A stretch of 64,000 bases of DNA from Bradyrhizobiaceae bacterium PARB1 (GTDB lineage Bacteria > Pseudomonadota > Alphaproteobacteria > Rhizobiales > Xanthobacteraceae). The DNA is taken from assembly GCA_002256345.1 (NCBI GenBank), contig NKIY01000004.1, positions 575,876 through 639,875 of the forward strand, in the 5' to 3' direction. Both the position numbers and the translations under genes were made by a program. Below, one piece after another: positions 57,067 to 64,000 of the stretch. Position 1 is the stretch's first letter; every line of letters begins with the position of its first letter. The notes beneath the pieces are model-generated. The model saw only the letters and a list, made by a program, of their open reading frames with translations. It made no database searches and was not told where the DNA came from.

Positions 57067-58344
57067 ATGCTACCTGCAAACCTGCGAAAAGTTCCCGAAG
57101 GCTATTTCACATCCCGCTGGGGCCAGCCCGAATATACCGACTGGATCGACGAAACCATGTCGTGGAAGCAGACCTGCTCGATCGGCGACTGGACCTTCCT
57201 GTGGGAACGCCGTTTCAAGGGGCCCGATGCGCTCAAGCTGTTCAGCGATACGTCGGGCAGCAGCTTCACCAAGTTCGACATCCTGCAGTCGAAGCACGTC
57301 ACGCACACGACATCGAAGGGCAAGGTGATCGCGGAGGGCATCCTGACGCGTCTCTCCGAAGATGAGTTCATGTTGTTCGGGCGAGGTACCTTCTGGGTCG
57401 ACTATGTTCGCCGTCACGGCAACTACGACGTCACCTCCGAAACCGATGACTGGTTCAACTATCAGGTCGCCGGCCCGACCTCGCTCGCTTTGCTCGAGAA
57501 GCTTGCGGGCAAGTCGATGCGCGACATCAAGTTCATGCATTCGGGCGAGATCGAGTTTGCCGGCTGCAAGATGCTGGCGTTGCGCCAGGGCATGTCCGGT
57601 GAAGTCGGGTTCGAGTTGCAGGGACCGGTCGATAAGGCCGCACAGGTCTATGACGCCATCGTTGCCGCCGGCGGCGAATTCGGGCTGCGTCGTCTCGGCG
57701 GCCGCGCGATCTTCATCAACCATCTGGAAGCATGCTTCCCGACGATCGTCACCGATTACATGCCGGCGATTTTCGACGACGAGATGAAGGGCTACCTCGC
57801 CGAGTTCAGGGCCGCGATGCCGGCCTTCGCCTCGACCTTTAACGTGGCAGGCAGTTTCGAAGCCGATGACATCAGCGCGTGGTATCGCAGCCCGGTCGAG
57901 CTCGGCTGGGGACGCAACATCAAGTTCGATCACGACTTCATCGGACGCGCCGCGCTGGAAGAGGAAGTCGCCAATCCGCGGCGCCTGATGCGCACACTGG
58001 TCTGGAACGGCAAGGACGTCGCCGATGTCTACGCTTCGCTCTTCAGCAAGGACGAGACGCCTTACCAGTTCATGGAAATGCCGCGCGATCAGCGCGGATT
58101 CATGTATGCCGACCGGGTGATTCACGAGGGCAAGGACGTCGGCGTCGCGACATCCCGCGGCTACAGCTATCACTTCCGGGAGATGCTCTCGCTCTGCACC
58201 ATCGACGTTGCCCAGGCCGAGATCGGCACCGAGGTCAGCGTGATCTGGGGCAATCCCGGTGGACGGCAGAAGGAGATCCGCGCCGTCGTGGCCCCGGCTC
58301 CCTACAAGCCCGACAACCGGCGCGCCGACCTGTCCAAGATCTGA
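57067..58344 (+). CDS. Tetrahydrofolate-dependent demethylase/aminomethyltransferase of the LigM/DesA (GcvT) superfamily
   Basis: The 425-residue protein has the GcvT fold. Its closest recognisable relatives are THF-dependent aryl O-demethylases of the LigM (vanillate) and DesA (syringate) type, with shared features such as SPVELGWGRNIKFDHDFIGRAALEEE, VWNGKDVADVYASLF and the C-terminal SRGYSYHFREMLSLCTIDVAQAEIGTEVSVIWG. It is shorter than LigM (about 470 residues), and the tyrosines important in LigM do not align obviously, so the methyl donor may differ; glycine cleavage and dimethylsulfoniopropionate demethylation are alternatives. Neighbours (purU, folD, AAHS-type transporter) supply downstream C1 oxidation and uptake. 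The ATG at 57067 is used. Confidence 0.85.
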   Translation: MLPANLRKVPEGYFTSRWGQPEYTDWIDETMSWKQTCSIGDWTFLWERRFKGPDALKLFSDTSGSSFTKFDILQSKHVTHTTSKGKVIAEGILTRLSEDEFMLFGRGTFWVDYVRRHGNYDVTSETDDWFNYQVAGPTSLALLEKLAGKSMRDIKFMHSGEIEFAGCKMLALRQGMSGEVGFELQGPVDKAAQVYDAIVAAGGEFGLRRLGGRAIFINHLEACFPTIVTDYMPAIFDDEMKGYLAEFRAAMPAFASTFNVAGSFEADDISAWYRSPVELGWGRNIKFDHDFIGRAALEEEVANPRRLMRTLVWNGKDVADVYASLFSKDETPYQFMEMPRDQRGFMYADRVIHEGKDVGVATSRGYSYHFREMLSLCTIDVAQAEIGTEVSVIWGNPGGRQKEIRAVVAPAPYKPDNRRADLSKI

Positions 58345-58359
58345 TCGGGAGGGGCGGCG

Positions 58360-59337
58360 GTGACGGCACGTATCATCGACGGCAATGCGATCGCCGCCCA
58401 GGTTCGTCACGAGGTTGCGACGGGCGTGACGGCCCTCCTTGCAGCGGGTGTCGACCGGCCGGGACTGGCTGTGGTGCTGGTCGGAGACGATCCGGCCAGC
58501 CACGTCTATGTCGCGAACAAGGTGCGTCAGACCGAAGCGGTCGGGATGCGATCGTTCCGTCACGACCTGCCGGCCGCGGTCAGCGAGCGGGATCTGCTGG
58601 ATCTGATCGCGCGCCTGAACGCCGACGATGCCGTCCATGGCATCCTCGTCCAATTCCCGTTGCCGGCGCACATCGATACCCGCCGCGTTGTGGCGGCGAT
58701 CGATCCTGACAAGGATGTCGATGGTTTCAATCCGCTGAATGTCGGCCGGGTCGCGTCCGGGATCATGGATGTGCTGACGCCGTGTACGCCTCTCGGCGTC
58801 ATGCGGCTGATCAGGTCCGTCCATGACGACATCGCCGGATTGGGTGCGCTTGTCGTCGGGGCATCCAACGTCGTCGGGCGGCCGATGGCGCGATTGCTTC
58901 TGGAGGCGCAGTGCACGGTCTCGATCGCGCATGTTCGCACCACCGATCTGGCGGCGCGCTGCAGACAGGCGGACATCCTGGTCGTCGCCACGGGCGTGCC
59001 GGGCCTGATCCGTGGCGCCGACATCAAGCCGGGCGCGACCGTGATCGATGTCGGCATCACCCGCACGGAGCAGCCTTCCGGCAAGAGCCGGCTGGTCGGC
59101 GACGTCCGCTTTGAGGAAGCCGTCGAGGTCGCCGGCGCCATCACGCCGGTACCGGGCGGGGTGGGTCCGATGACAATCGCATGCCTGCTCGCAAATACCT
59201 TGAGTGCCGCGCGCGCGGCGGCGGCCATGGCGATGGAGCGGCGGGTCCATGAAGACGTGCCGGACGCAACTTTGCCCGGCAGGGCTCGGGCGGATGTCAG
59301 CGGCGGGCGAAGTTCAACAACAACGATCTCGATCTAG
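58360..59337 (+). CDS. folD: Methylenetetrahydrofolate dehydrogenase/cyclohydrolase
   Basis: The 325-residue bifunctional enzyme converts 5,10-methylene-THF to 10-formyl-THF. Motifs are [24 protein letters not shown] with catalytic K54, [47 protein letters not shown] (NADP loop) and [19 protein letters not shown]-terminal extension of about 35 residues after [10 protein letters not shown] is longer than in housekeeping FolD. A GTG at 58360 is preceded by GGGAGGGGCGGCG. It is likely a dedicated paralog for the demethylase (inference). Confidence 0.93.
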   Translation: MTARIIDGNAIAAQVRHEVATGVTALLAAGVDRPGLAVVLVGDDPASHVYVANKVRQTEAVGMRSFRHDLPAAVSERDLLDLIARLNADDAVHGILVQFPLPAHIDTRRVVAAIDPDKDVDGFNPLNVGRVASGIMDVLTPCTPLGVMRLIRSVHDDIAGLGALVVGASNVVGRPMARLLLEAQCTVSIAHVRTTDLAARCRQADILVVATGVPGLIRGADIKPGATVIDVGITRTEQPSGKSRLVGDVRFEEAVEVAGAITPVPGGVGPMTIACLLANTLSAARAAAAMAMERRVHEDVPDATLPGRARADVSGGRSSTTTISI

Positions 59338-59371
59338 GTCGCAAACGTAAAAATCAAAAGGGGGAAAAGAC

Positions 59372-60733
59372 ATGAACATCGAAGCGATATCAGCAAGTAC
59401 GCGGCCAACCATCGACATCGGCGCATTGGTCGATGACGGCGCATGGACCGGCTCTCGCAAGCTGGTCCTGCTGCTTGCGGCGTTGGCCATTGTGCTCGAC
59501 GGCCTCGATAATCAGGTTCTCGGTTTTGCGATCCCGTCGATGATCGCCGAGTGGAAGGTGGCGCGCAGTGACTTCGCCTCCGCGCTGGCGTTGGGCTTTG
59601 TCGGGATGACCATCGGAACACCCATCGGCGGCGTGCTCGGTGACCGGATCGGGCGCAAGATGACTCTCATTATATGCGTCTTGCTGTTCGGCCTCGCGAC
59701 TGCGGCGATCGCGACGGCAAGTGGCGTCTTCGAGGTCGCGCTTTACCGCTTCATCGCCGGGCTGGGACTGGGTGGCGCACTGCCCGCGGCCATGGCGCTG
59801 ATTGCGGAATTCACACCCAAACCCAAGCGAAGCCTGTCGGTCCTGCTCGGAATCGTCTGCATCCCGATCGGTGGCATGATCGGCGGCGTCATCGCCGCGG
59901 AGATCCTGCCGTCCTATGGCTGGCGGCTCCTCTTCCTTGTCAGCGGTCTCGCGCCGATGGTCGTCGCGTTGATCCTGATTGCCGCATTGCCGGAATCGCC
60001 ACAGCATCTCCTCAATAGCGGCGCGAGTTCCGAGAAGCTGATCCGCTCCGTCTCGTGGCTGGGGGTAACGGTGCCTCCGGGCAGCGAATTCGTGGACCGG
60101 CGCGACAGCGGCATTGCGCGTGCGTCGGTCGGAGCGCTGTTCACCAGCGAATTCCGGCGCAGCACCCTGGCGATGTGGATCGCGTTCTTCTTCTGCCTGT
60201 TGCCGGTCTATGTCCTCTATGCCTGGACGCCGACGCTGCTGACCGGCAAGGGCATCGACGTCAAGACCGCGAGCTTTGGCCTGGCACTGTTTAACTTCGG
60301 CGGTGTCGCTGGTTGCCTTGTTGCGGCCTGGGCGATCGGCAGGTTCGGATCGCGTCTTGGAATTCTCACCATGGCGGGCGGCGCCGTGCTCGGTGCGGTG
60401 TTCCTCGCCGTCATGCCGCTATCACCGGCGACCGAAACCCTGTTGCAGGTCGTGCTATGCGTCGAGGGATTCTTTCTGCTCGGAGCGCAGGGTTCGCTCT
60501 ATGCACTTGCAACGCATGTCTACCCGGCCGTCATCCGATCGACGGGCCTCGGCGCTGCAGCAGGCTTTGGTCGGGCCGGTGCGATCGTCAGCGCCTATGT
60601 CGGATCGGCAGCACTGGCCGTTGGCTCAGGAGCATTCTTCGGTGTGGTGGTGGGTTGCCTGGTCATCACCTTCGTCGCGGTGGCGATCGTGAACATCCAC
60701 GCAGCCACGTTGAGTTCGATGGCGAAACCATGA
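59372..60733 (+). CDS. MFS transporter, aromatic-acid:H+ symporter (AAHS)-like
   Basis: The 453-residue transporter has about 12 membrane helices. The first helix carries DGLDNQVLGFAIP (D43-G44-L45-D46), the AAHS/PcaK hallmark, and the loop GGVLGDRIGRKMTLI (D91). Substrates of the family are 4-hydroxybenzoate, protocatechuate, vanillate and similar acids. The last gene of the purU operon (34-base gap), it likely imports the substrate of the demethylase. ATG 59372 follows AGGGGGAAAAG. Confidence 0.88.
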   Translation: MNIEAISASTRPTIDIGALVDDGAWTGSRKLVLLLAALAIVLDGLDNQVLGFAIPSMIAEWKVARSDFASALALGFVGMTIGTPIGGVLGDRIGRKMTLIICVLLFGLATAAIATASGVFEVALYRFIAGLGLGGALPAAMALIAEFTPKPKRSLSVLLGIVCIPIGGMIGGVIAAEILPSYGWRLLFLVSGLAPMVVALILIAALPESPQHLLNSGASSEKLIRSVSWLGVTVPPGSEFVDRRDSGIARASVGALFTSEFRRSTLAMWIAFFFCLLPVYVLYAWTPTLLTGKGIDVKTASFGLALFNFGGVAGCLVAAWAIGRFGSRLGILTMAGGAVLGAVFLAVMPLSPATETLLQVVLCVEGFFLLGAQGSLYALATHVYPAVIRSTGLGAAAGFGRAGAIVSAYVGSAALAVGSGAFFGVVVGCLVITFVAVAIVNIHAATLSSMAKP

Positions 60734-60754
60734 TGCCGATGGAGGGCACTATAG

Positions 60755-60779
60755 GTCGCCGGGATGCAAGCCCGGCGAC
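60755..60779. terminator. Hairpin after the transporter gene
   Basis: GTCGCCGGG (60755-60763) pairs with CCCGGCGAC (60771-60779) across ATGCAAG. It lies 21 bases past the MFS stop and before the convergent gene at 60822. It has no T-run. Confidence 0.65.
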
Positions 60780-60821
60780 AGCGGCTTGCCGCGTGCGCGA
60801 TAGCGCTGCCCGCCGTTGTGG

Positions 60822-61622
60822 TCAGTCGGTCCTGCGAATGACACCAATCGCGTTCGGAAACAGGTAGTCGTCGTTTCCGTAAAGATTGTCTTTTGTCCTC
60901 AAGCCAGCAGTGTCCTGACCGGTCAGCCGGATTGCGTTCGAGCAGCCGACCTCCGGCTTGGTTAAAGTCGCTGTCAGAGTCGGGATATCGATCTTATCGG
61001 TAATACCGAGAAGCAATTGCTGCTTTGAATCGATGCAGATGAACATCTGCTCCTGAACAGATGCTGCAAGCTTCAAGTAGCCACTCGATTTGTGACTTGG
61101 GAGCTCGGAAGGCACCTTGCCATTCTGCAGCAACAGCGGTCCCGCCTGAACGCAATCGCGGAACTCGGAGGAAACCGAGGAAGACTTGGCGAGAGCAATC
61201 GTGGCCTTGCCCTGATCCGAGCAGAAAATCGCTTCGGTCAACCAGCTATTGTGTTCGGAGCCGAGCATGACACCGCCCGACTTCACCAATCCAAGCGAAG
61301 ATGGTGGCGAATAGCTGTCGATGTAACCTCCCGAACCAACGGCATGGGCTCCGAAGCGAGTCATATATTCTTGCAGATATACACCGCGTACGGCCCGTTC
61401 GGGATTGCCGCTCACGCGCCGCGCAGATCCGTCAGTGTTGAAAGTCACGAGCGGACTGAGAATCCGGACATCGTAGAGTTGGAGCGAAACGCGGACAAAG
61501 TGAAGCCGCTTGTTATCGGCCATCTGGATGTGACGGAGATTCAAGCTGTCCTGTCCTTGTGCCGAAACGAGTCCGGCCAGACAGAACAGAGAGGCGAGGG
61601 TTACCGTGGCCACCTTTTTCAT
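60822..61622 (-). CDS. Exported NAGPA/DUF2233-like phosphodiester glycosidase family protein
   Basis: The 266-residue protein has a signal peptide (MKKVATVTLASLFCLAGLVSA) and the hallmark motifs of the phosphodiester glycosidase family (NAGPA/YigE type): GSGGYIDSYSPPSSLGLV (96-113; usually NGGFFD...GLV) and QAGPLLL (159-165). Members remove sugars from phosphodiester or polymer linkages; the substrate is unknown. Codon use is AT-richer than the surrounding genes. It overlaps the preceding gene's stop by one base (TAATG). Confidence 0.72.
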   Translation of the reverse strand: MKKVATVTLASLFCLAGLVSAQGQDSLNLRHIQMADNKRLHFVRVSLQLYDVRILSPLVTFNTDGSARRVSGNPERAVRGVYLQEYMTRFGAHAVGSGGYIDSYSPPSSLGLVKSGGVMLGSEHNSWLTEAIFCSDQGKATIALAKSSSVSSEFRDCVQAGPLLLQNGKVPSELPSHKSSGYLKLAASVQEQMFICIDSKQQLLLGITDKIDIPTLTATLTKPEVGCSNAIRLTGQDTAGLRTKDNLYGNDDYLFPNAIGVIRRTD

Positions 61623-62287
61623 TACGGGACCAGTTTTATCGTGGGAGTTATCATGACGACGTAACTGATCTCGATCTCCGCTGATTGGCCGAGCTGGGCT
61701 GAATTCGAAGCAGAGTCGGAGTGTGCCGCTGGATCTGTATCTGAGCCTTCGAGCTGGAATGTTATCGGGCGCAAACCAGTCTGCAGTTTTCGGGTGGGCG
61801 AGTCGTCGAATACGTCATGCAGGAGCGCGGCTTGCCCGGTAGGGGGCTGGAAGTATTTTTCCAGAACAATCGCGCCTTCTTCCAGTTTCAGGGGAATCGG
61901 CTTCGAGTTAGGCGCAGCGAGCACGACATATCGCTTCTTCGGAACGATATCCCCTTTGAGGGTGTAGATGATCTTGCCCTTATAGCCTTCCGGAAAATAC
62001 ACATAGAGCGTGAATGATCGATTGGAGGCATTGAGAAGAAAACTCCCGACCGTCAACGCGCCAACGTCGGATTGTCTAATATTGGTCAACGCTGCCTTGA
62101 GTGCAGTAGGGAGCTCTCCGTTGTCCTTGACGAGGTTGTCCGCCGTTGTCTTGACGATATAGGCCTGAACGCGCTCCTCAATGCTGGACCAGGCTAAAGC
62201 GAGTGCAGCTGTAACAGCGGCTATCAAGCCACCATTGAGCAGCTTCTTGCCGTGCTCCGCGAGCAACGATTTCAACTGTTCGTACAT
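61622..62287 (-). CDS. Hypothetical membrane-anchored protein coupled to the NAGPA-like gene
   Basis: I do not recognise a family for this 221-residue protein. It has an N-terminal membrane segment (about 18-34, NGGLIAAVTAALALAW) followed by about 185 residues that would be periplasmic, beta-rich and likely Ig-like or lectin-like. Translational coupling to the glycosidase-like gene (TAATG) implies a shared pathway. Base composition is lower in G+C than the flanks, consistent with acquisition. Confidence 0.7.
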   Translation of the reverse strand: MYEQLKSLLAEHGKKLLNGGLIAAVTAALALAWSSIEERVQAYIVKTTADNLVKDNGELPTALKAALTNIRQSDVGALTVGSFLLNASNRSFTLYVYFPEGYKGKIIYTLKGDIVPKKRYVVLAAPNSKPIPLKLEEGAIVLEKYFQPPTGQAALLHDVFDDSPTRKLQTGLRPITFQLEGSDTDPAAHSDSASNSAQLGQSAEIEISYVVMITPTIKLVP

Positions 62288-62491
62288 TGAAGACGACCGA
62301 AGGGATTGAGAGATGCGCTTTCAACCTTAGGGTGGTATTGGTCGTCAATTCTCCAGCAGGACGCAAGACTTTTCTAACGGCGGCGGCCCCGCCGCATGCG
62401 GGCGTTCGTCGGGATGGAGGGCATCGTCACCCTCGCCTTTGGCCTTATGGAGGCGTTCCGGCAGCCGAACATTTCGGCCTCCGGACTCCGG

Positions 62492-63268
62492 CTATTTGAC
62501 CCAGTTCGGCTGGCGCTTCTCGACAAAAGCGCAGAGACCTTCCTGGGCTGCGTCGGTCACCGCCACATTGACGAAATCCTCGACGGCATTGGCGATGCTG
62601 CGGCGATAGTCCAGGTCGATCTGCCGCATGAATGCAGCTCGCCCCATCCGGAGCACCGTTTCGGATTTCGCGGCGAAGGTTGCCGCCATCGCCATGGCTG
62701 CGGCGTCGAGATCGGCGTCCGCCACCACGCGGGTGACGATGCCGAGATCGCAAGCCTCGCGGGCATCGAAGGTGCGGCCGGTGAACAGCAGCTCGAATGC
62801 ACGGTGTCGGCCGATGATGCGCGGCAGATGGGCGAAATGGATCGCCGGCAGCACGCCCACATCGATCTCAGGATATCCGAATGTCGCGCTTTCGGCGGCG
62901 AGAACCACGTCGCAGGACACGGCCATCGTCATGCCGCCGCCGCGGGCCGCGCCACTTACGGCCGCGATCGATGGCTTTCCGAGATTGTACTGCGCATCAT
63001 ACAGGTTGATGTAGAGCTCTTGCAGAAACTTGCGGATTTCTTCCCCGGGCTTGCCGAGCAGGATGTCGAGATCGAGGCCGGCGGAGAAGCGGCGGGCGAT
63101 CGTGCTCGACAGAACGACGGCCCGCGCCGTCCTGTCGTCGGCCGCCTGTCTGAAGGCAGTCACCACGGCGCGGATCAGTTCGAGACTCAACGCATTGACG
63201 GGCGGACGATTCAGCGAGATCCGTGCGACTGTATCGGTGACTTCGTAGCGAACGATTGGCTCGGGCAT
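62492..63268 (-). CDS. Enoyl-CoA hydratase/isomerase family protein
   Basis: The 258-residue crotonase-fold protein starts MPEPIVRYEVTDTVARISLNRPPVNALS and contains FSAGLDLDILLG and GAARGGGMTMAVSCDVVLAAESATFGYPEIDVGVLP. Of the two catalytic glutamates of a hydratase, the first (in GGGCEL) is replaced (GGGMTM), while the second (YPEID) is present. It is more likely an isomerase, hydrolase or other crotonase-type enzyme than a true hydratase. ATG 63268 is used. It follows the Bug-type gene at a 37-base gap in the same direction. Confidence 0.88.
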   Translation of the reverse strand: MPEPIVRYEVTDTVARISLNRPPVNALSLELIRAVVTAFRQAADDRTARAVVLSSTIARRFSAGLDLDILLGKPGEEIRKFLQELYINLYDAQYNLGKPSIAAVSGAARGGGMTMAVSCDVVLAAESATFGYPEIDVGVLPAIHFAHLPRIIGRHRAFELLFTGRTFDAREACDLGIVTRVVADADLDAAAMAMAATFAAKSETVLRMGRAAFMRQIDLDYRRSIANAVEDFVNVAVTDAAQEGLCAFVEKRQPNWVK

Positions 63269-63305
63269 CGGCGTCCTGTCCTTCAGATGCGTTGTGATTT
63301 GTCGT

Positions 63306-64000
63306 TTAGAGCGGCTTCAGGCCGATGTCCTGGGCCACGCGGGTCCAGCGCTCGCTTTCGCGCGCCACGAAGTCCTTCAGTTGCTCCTTCGGCACGATCA
63401 GACGTTCGGCCCCGCGCTGGGTCAACGCGTCAGCGAACGCCTGTTGGGATGCGGTCTGCTGGAAGGCGGCCTGCAGTCGCTCGATCGTTGCCGCCGGTGT
63501 CGCCGTCGGCACCTGGACAGAGAACCAGAAGTTGAGATCGAAGCCGGAGAAACCGATTTCCTTCATGGTCGGAATGTCCGGCAGTTGCGGCACCCGGCCG
63601 GGTGAGGTGACGGCGAGGCCGCGCACGGTGCCGGATTTGATCTGTTCGGCGCTGGTGGTGATGCTGTCGAAAAGAATATCGACGCGGCCGCCCACGACTT
63701 CGGTCAAAGCCGGAGCACTGCCGCGAAACGGAACGGGAAGAGCCTCGATGCCCGTCAGCTTCTGAAACAGCGCGCCGAGAATATGCGGCGACGAGCCGGA
63801 GCCGAAGGTCGCATAAGTGAGTCCGCCCTTTTTCTTCTTCGCATAGTCGACGAGCTCGGCCACGGATTTCACGTCGGTATATTGCGGATTGACGATCAGG
63901 ACGTTCGGCAGCGATGCCGTCGTCGCGATGGTCTGGAAATCCTTCATCGGATTGTAGTTGTTGGATGGATACAGGATCGGATTGACGCCGAGCATCGCCA
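63306..64000 (-). CDS. Bug/TctC-type tripartite tricarboxylate transporter substrate-binding protein (5' end cut off)
   Basis: Only the C-terminal about 231 residues are present; the gene runs off the right edge. Visible sequence includes YPSNNYNPMKDFQTIATTASLPNVLIVNP, FGSGSSPHILGALFQKLTGIEALPVPFRGSAPALTEVVGGRVDILFDSITT and a C-terminal IPKEQLKDFVARESERW. This is the Bug family of periplasmic binding proteins for carboxylates, abundant in soil Proteobacteria. The membrane components are not in the window. Confidence 0.9.
   Translation of the reverse strand, partial: AMLGVNPILYPSNNYNPMKDFQTIATTASLPNVLIVNPQYTDVKSVAELVDYAKKKKGGLTYATFGSGSSPHILGALFQKLTGIEALPVPFRGSAPALTEVVGGRVDILFDSITTSAEQIKSGTVRGLAVTSPGRVPQLPDIPTMKEIGFSGFDLNFWFSVQVPTATPAATIERLQAAFQQTASQQAFADALTQRGAERLIVPKEQLKDFVARESERWTRVAQDIGLKPL

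Noticed and set aside
57070-59250. A 726-codon minus-strand open frame across the demethylase and folD genes
   Set aside because: It is the antisense shadow of two well-supported genes, a common artefact in high-G+C DNA, and has no recognisable domain.
62288-62491. A short ORF or gene remnant between the hypothetical and hydratase genes
   Set aside because: About 200 bases with no family resemblance, ribosome-binding site or conserved motif.

Overview
The window is a high-G+C alphaproteobacterial chromosome segment. Gene content and order point to the Nitrobacteraceae (Bradyrhizobium / Rhodopseudomonas / Afipia group): glnK-amtB with two PII genes, tsaD-gpsA-EVE, hemD-mitofilin-hemY, trxA/cnoX-LON-Trm112, rsmB-heparinase-purH, a DUF1674 gene, and many palindromic intergenic repeats of the kind common in that family. 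No plasmid, phage or transposase gene was recognised, and there is no CRISPR array. Assignment below family level is inference.

Layout. 1-9.8 kb: a partial dCache/HAMP sensor, YggS-type PLP protein, a cytoplasmic L,D-transpeptidase-like protein, an OmpR-type regulator, a cyclic-nucleotide-binding protein, exonuclease III, LolA, FtsK and a DapC-like aminotransferase. 9.9-13.3 kb: a HepT/MntA toxin-antitoxin pair and the nitrogen module amtB-glnK plus a second PII gene. The latter has a sigma-54 promoter, an NtrC-like upstream site and a clear terminator. 13.6-20 kb: a secreted trypsin-like protease with a degenerate transglutaminase-like tail, YciI, TesB, a UbiH-type hydroxylase, and the Trm112/LON/thioredoxin group. 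20.3-35.2 kb: tRNA-Gly(GCC), a PQQ dehydrogenase with a diheme cytochrome c, redox enzymes (PanE/ApbA, SDR, HCCA isomerase), MATE, DUF2239 facing a GST across a twin palindromic operator, an amino-acid-type ABC binding protein, GGT, an MFS/Atg22 transporter and purH. 35.5-42.3 kb: a serine hydrolase apparently inserted between purH and the heparinase gene, then rsmB, a SDHAF4-like protein, a nuclease and a periplasmic L,D-transpeptidase. 42.7-54.6 kb: kelch protein, acs, topoisomerase IB, a methyltransferase/EVE/gpsA/tsaD operon, and hemD-mitofilin-hemY, followed by tRNA-Thr(CGT).

After tRNA-Thr the content becomes accessory. A LysR gene diverges from purU - LigM/DesA-type demethylase - folD - AAHS-type transporter (55.0-60.7 kb). 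Read together, these genes describe a compact route for importing a methoxylated (probably aromatic) acid, moving its methyl group to tetrahydrofolate, and oxidising the C1 unit to formate. This is the most interesting system in the window; its substrate is unknown. Beyond it lie a translationally coupled pair (membrane protein plus NAGPA-type phosphodiester glycosidase), an enoyl-CoA hydratase-like gene and a truncated Bug-type binding protein.

At least sixteen palindromic intergenic repeats from several families sit between genes, often between convergent genes or inside otherwise tight operons. Start codons were re-chosen from ribosome-binding sites and family length where the longest open frame was implausible; several genes use GTG or TTG.
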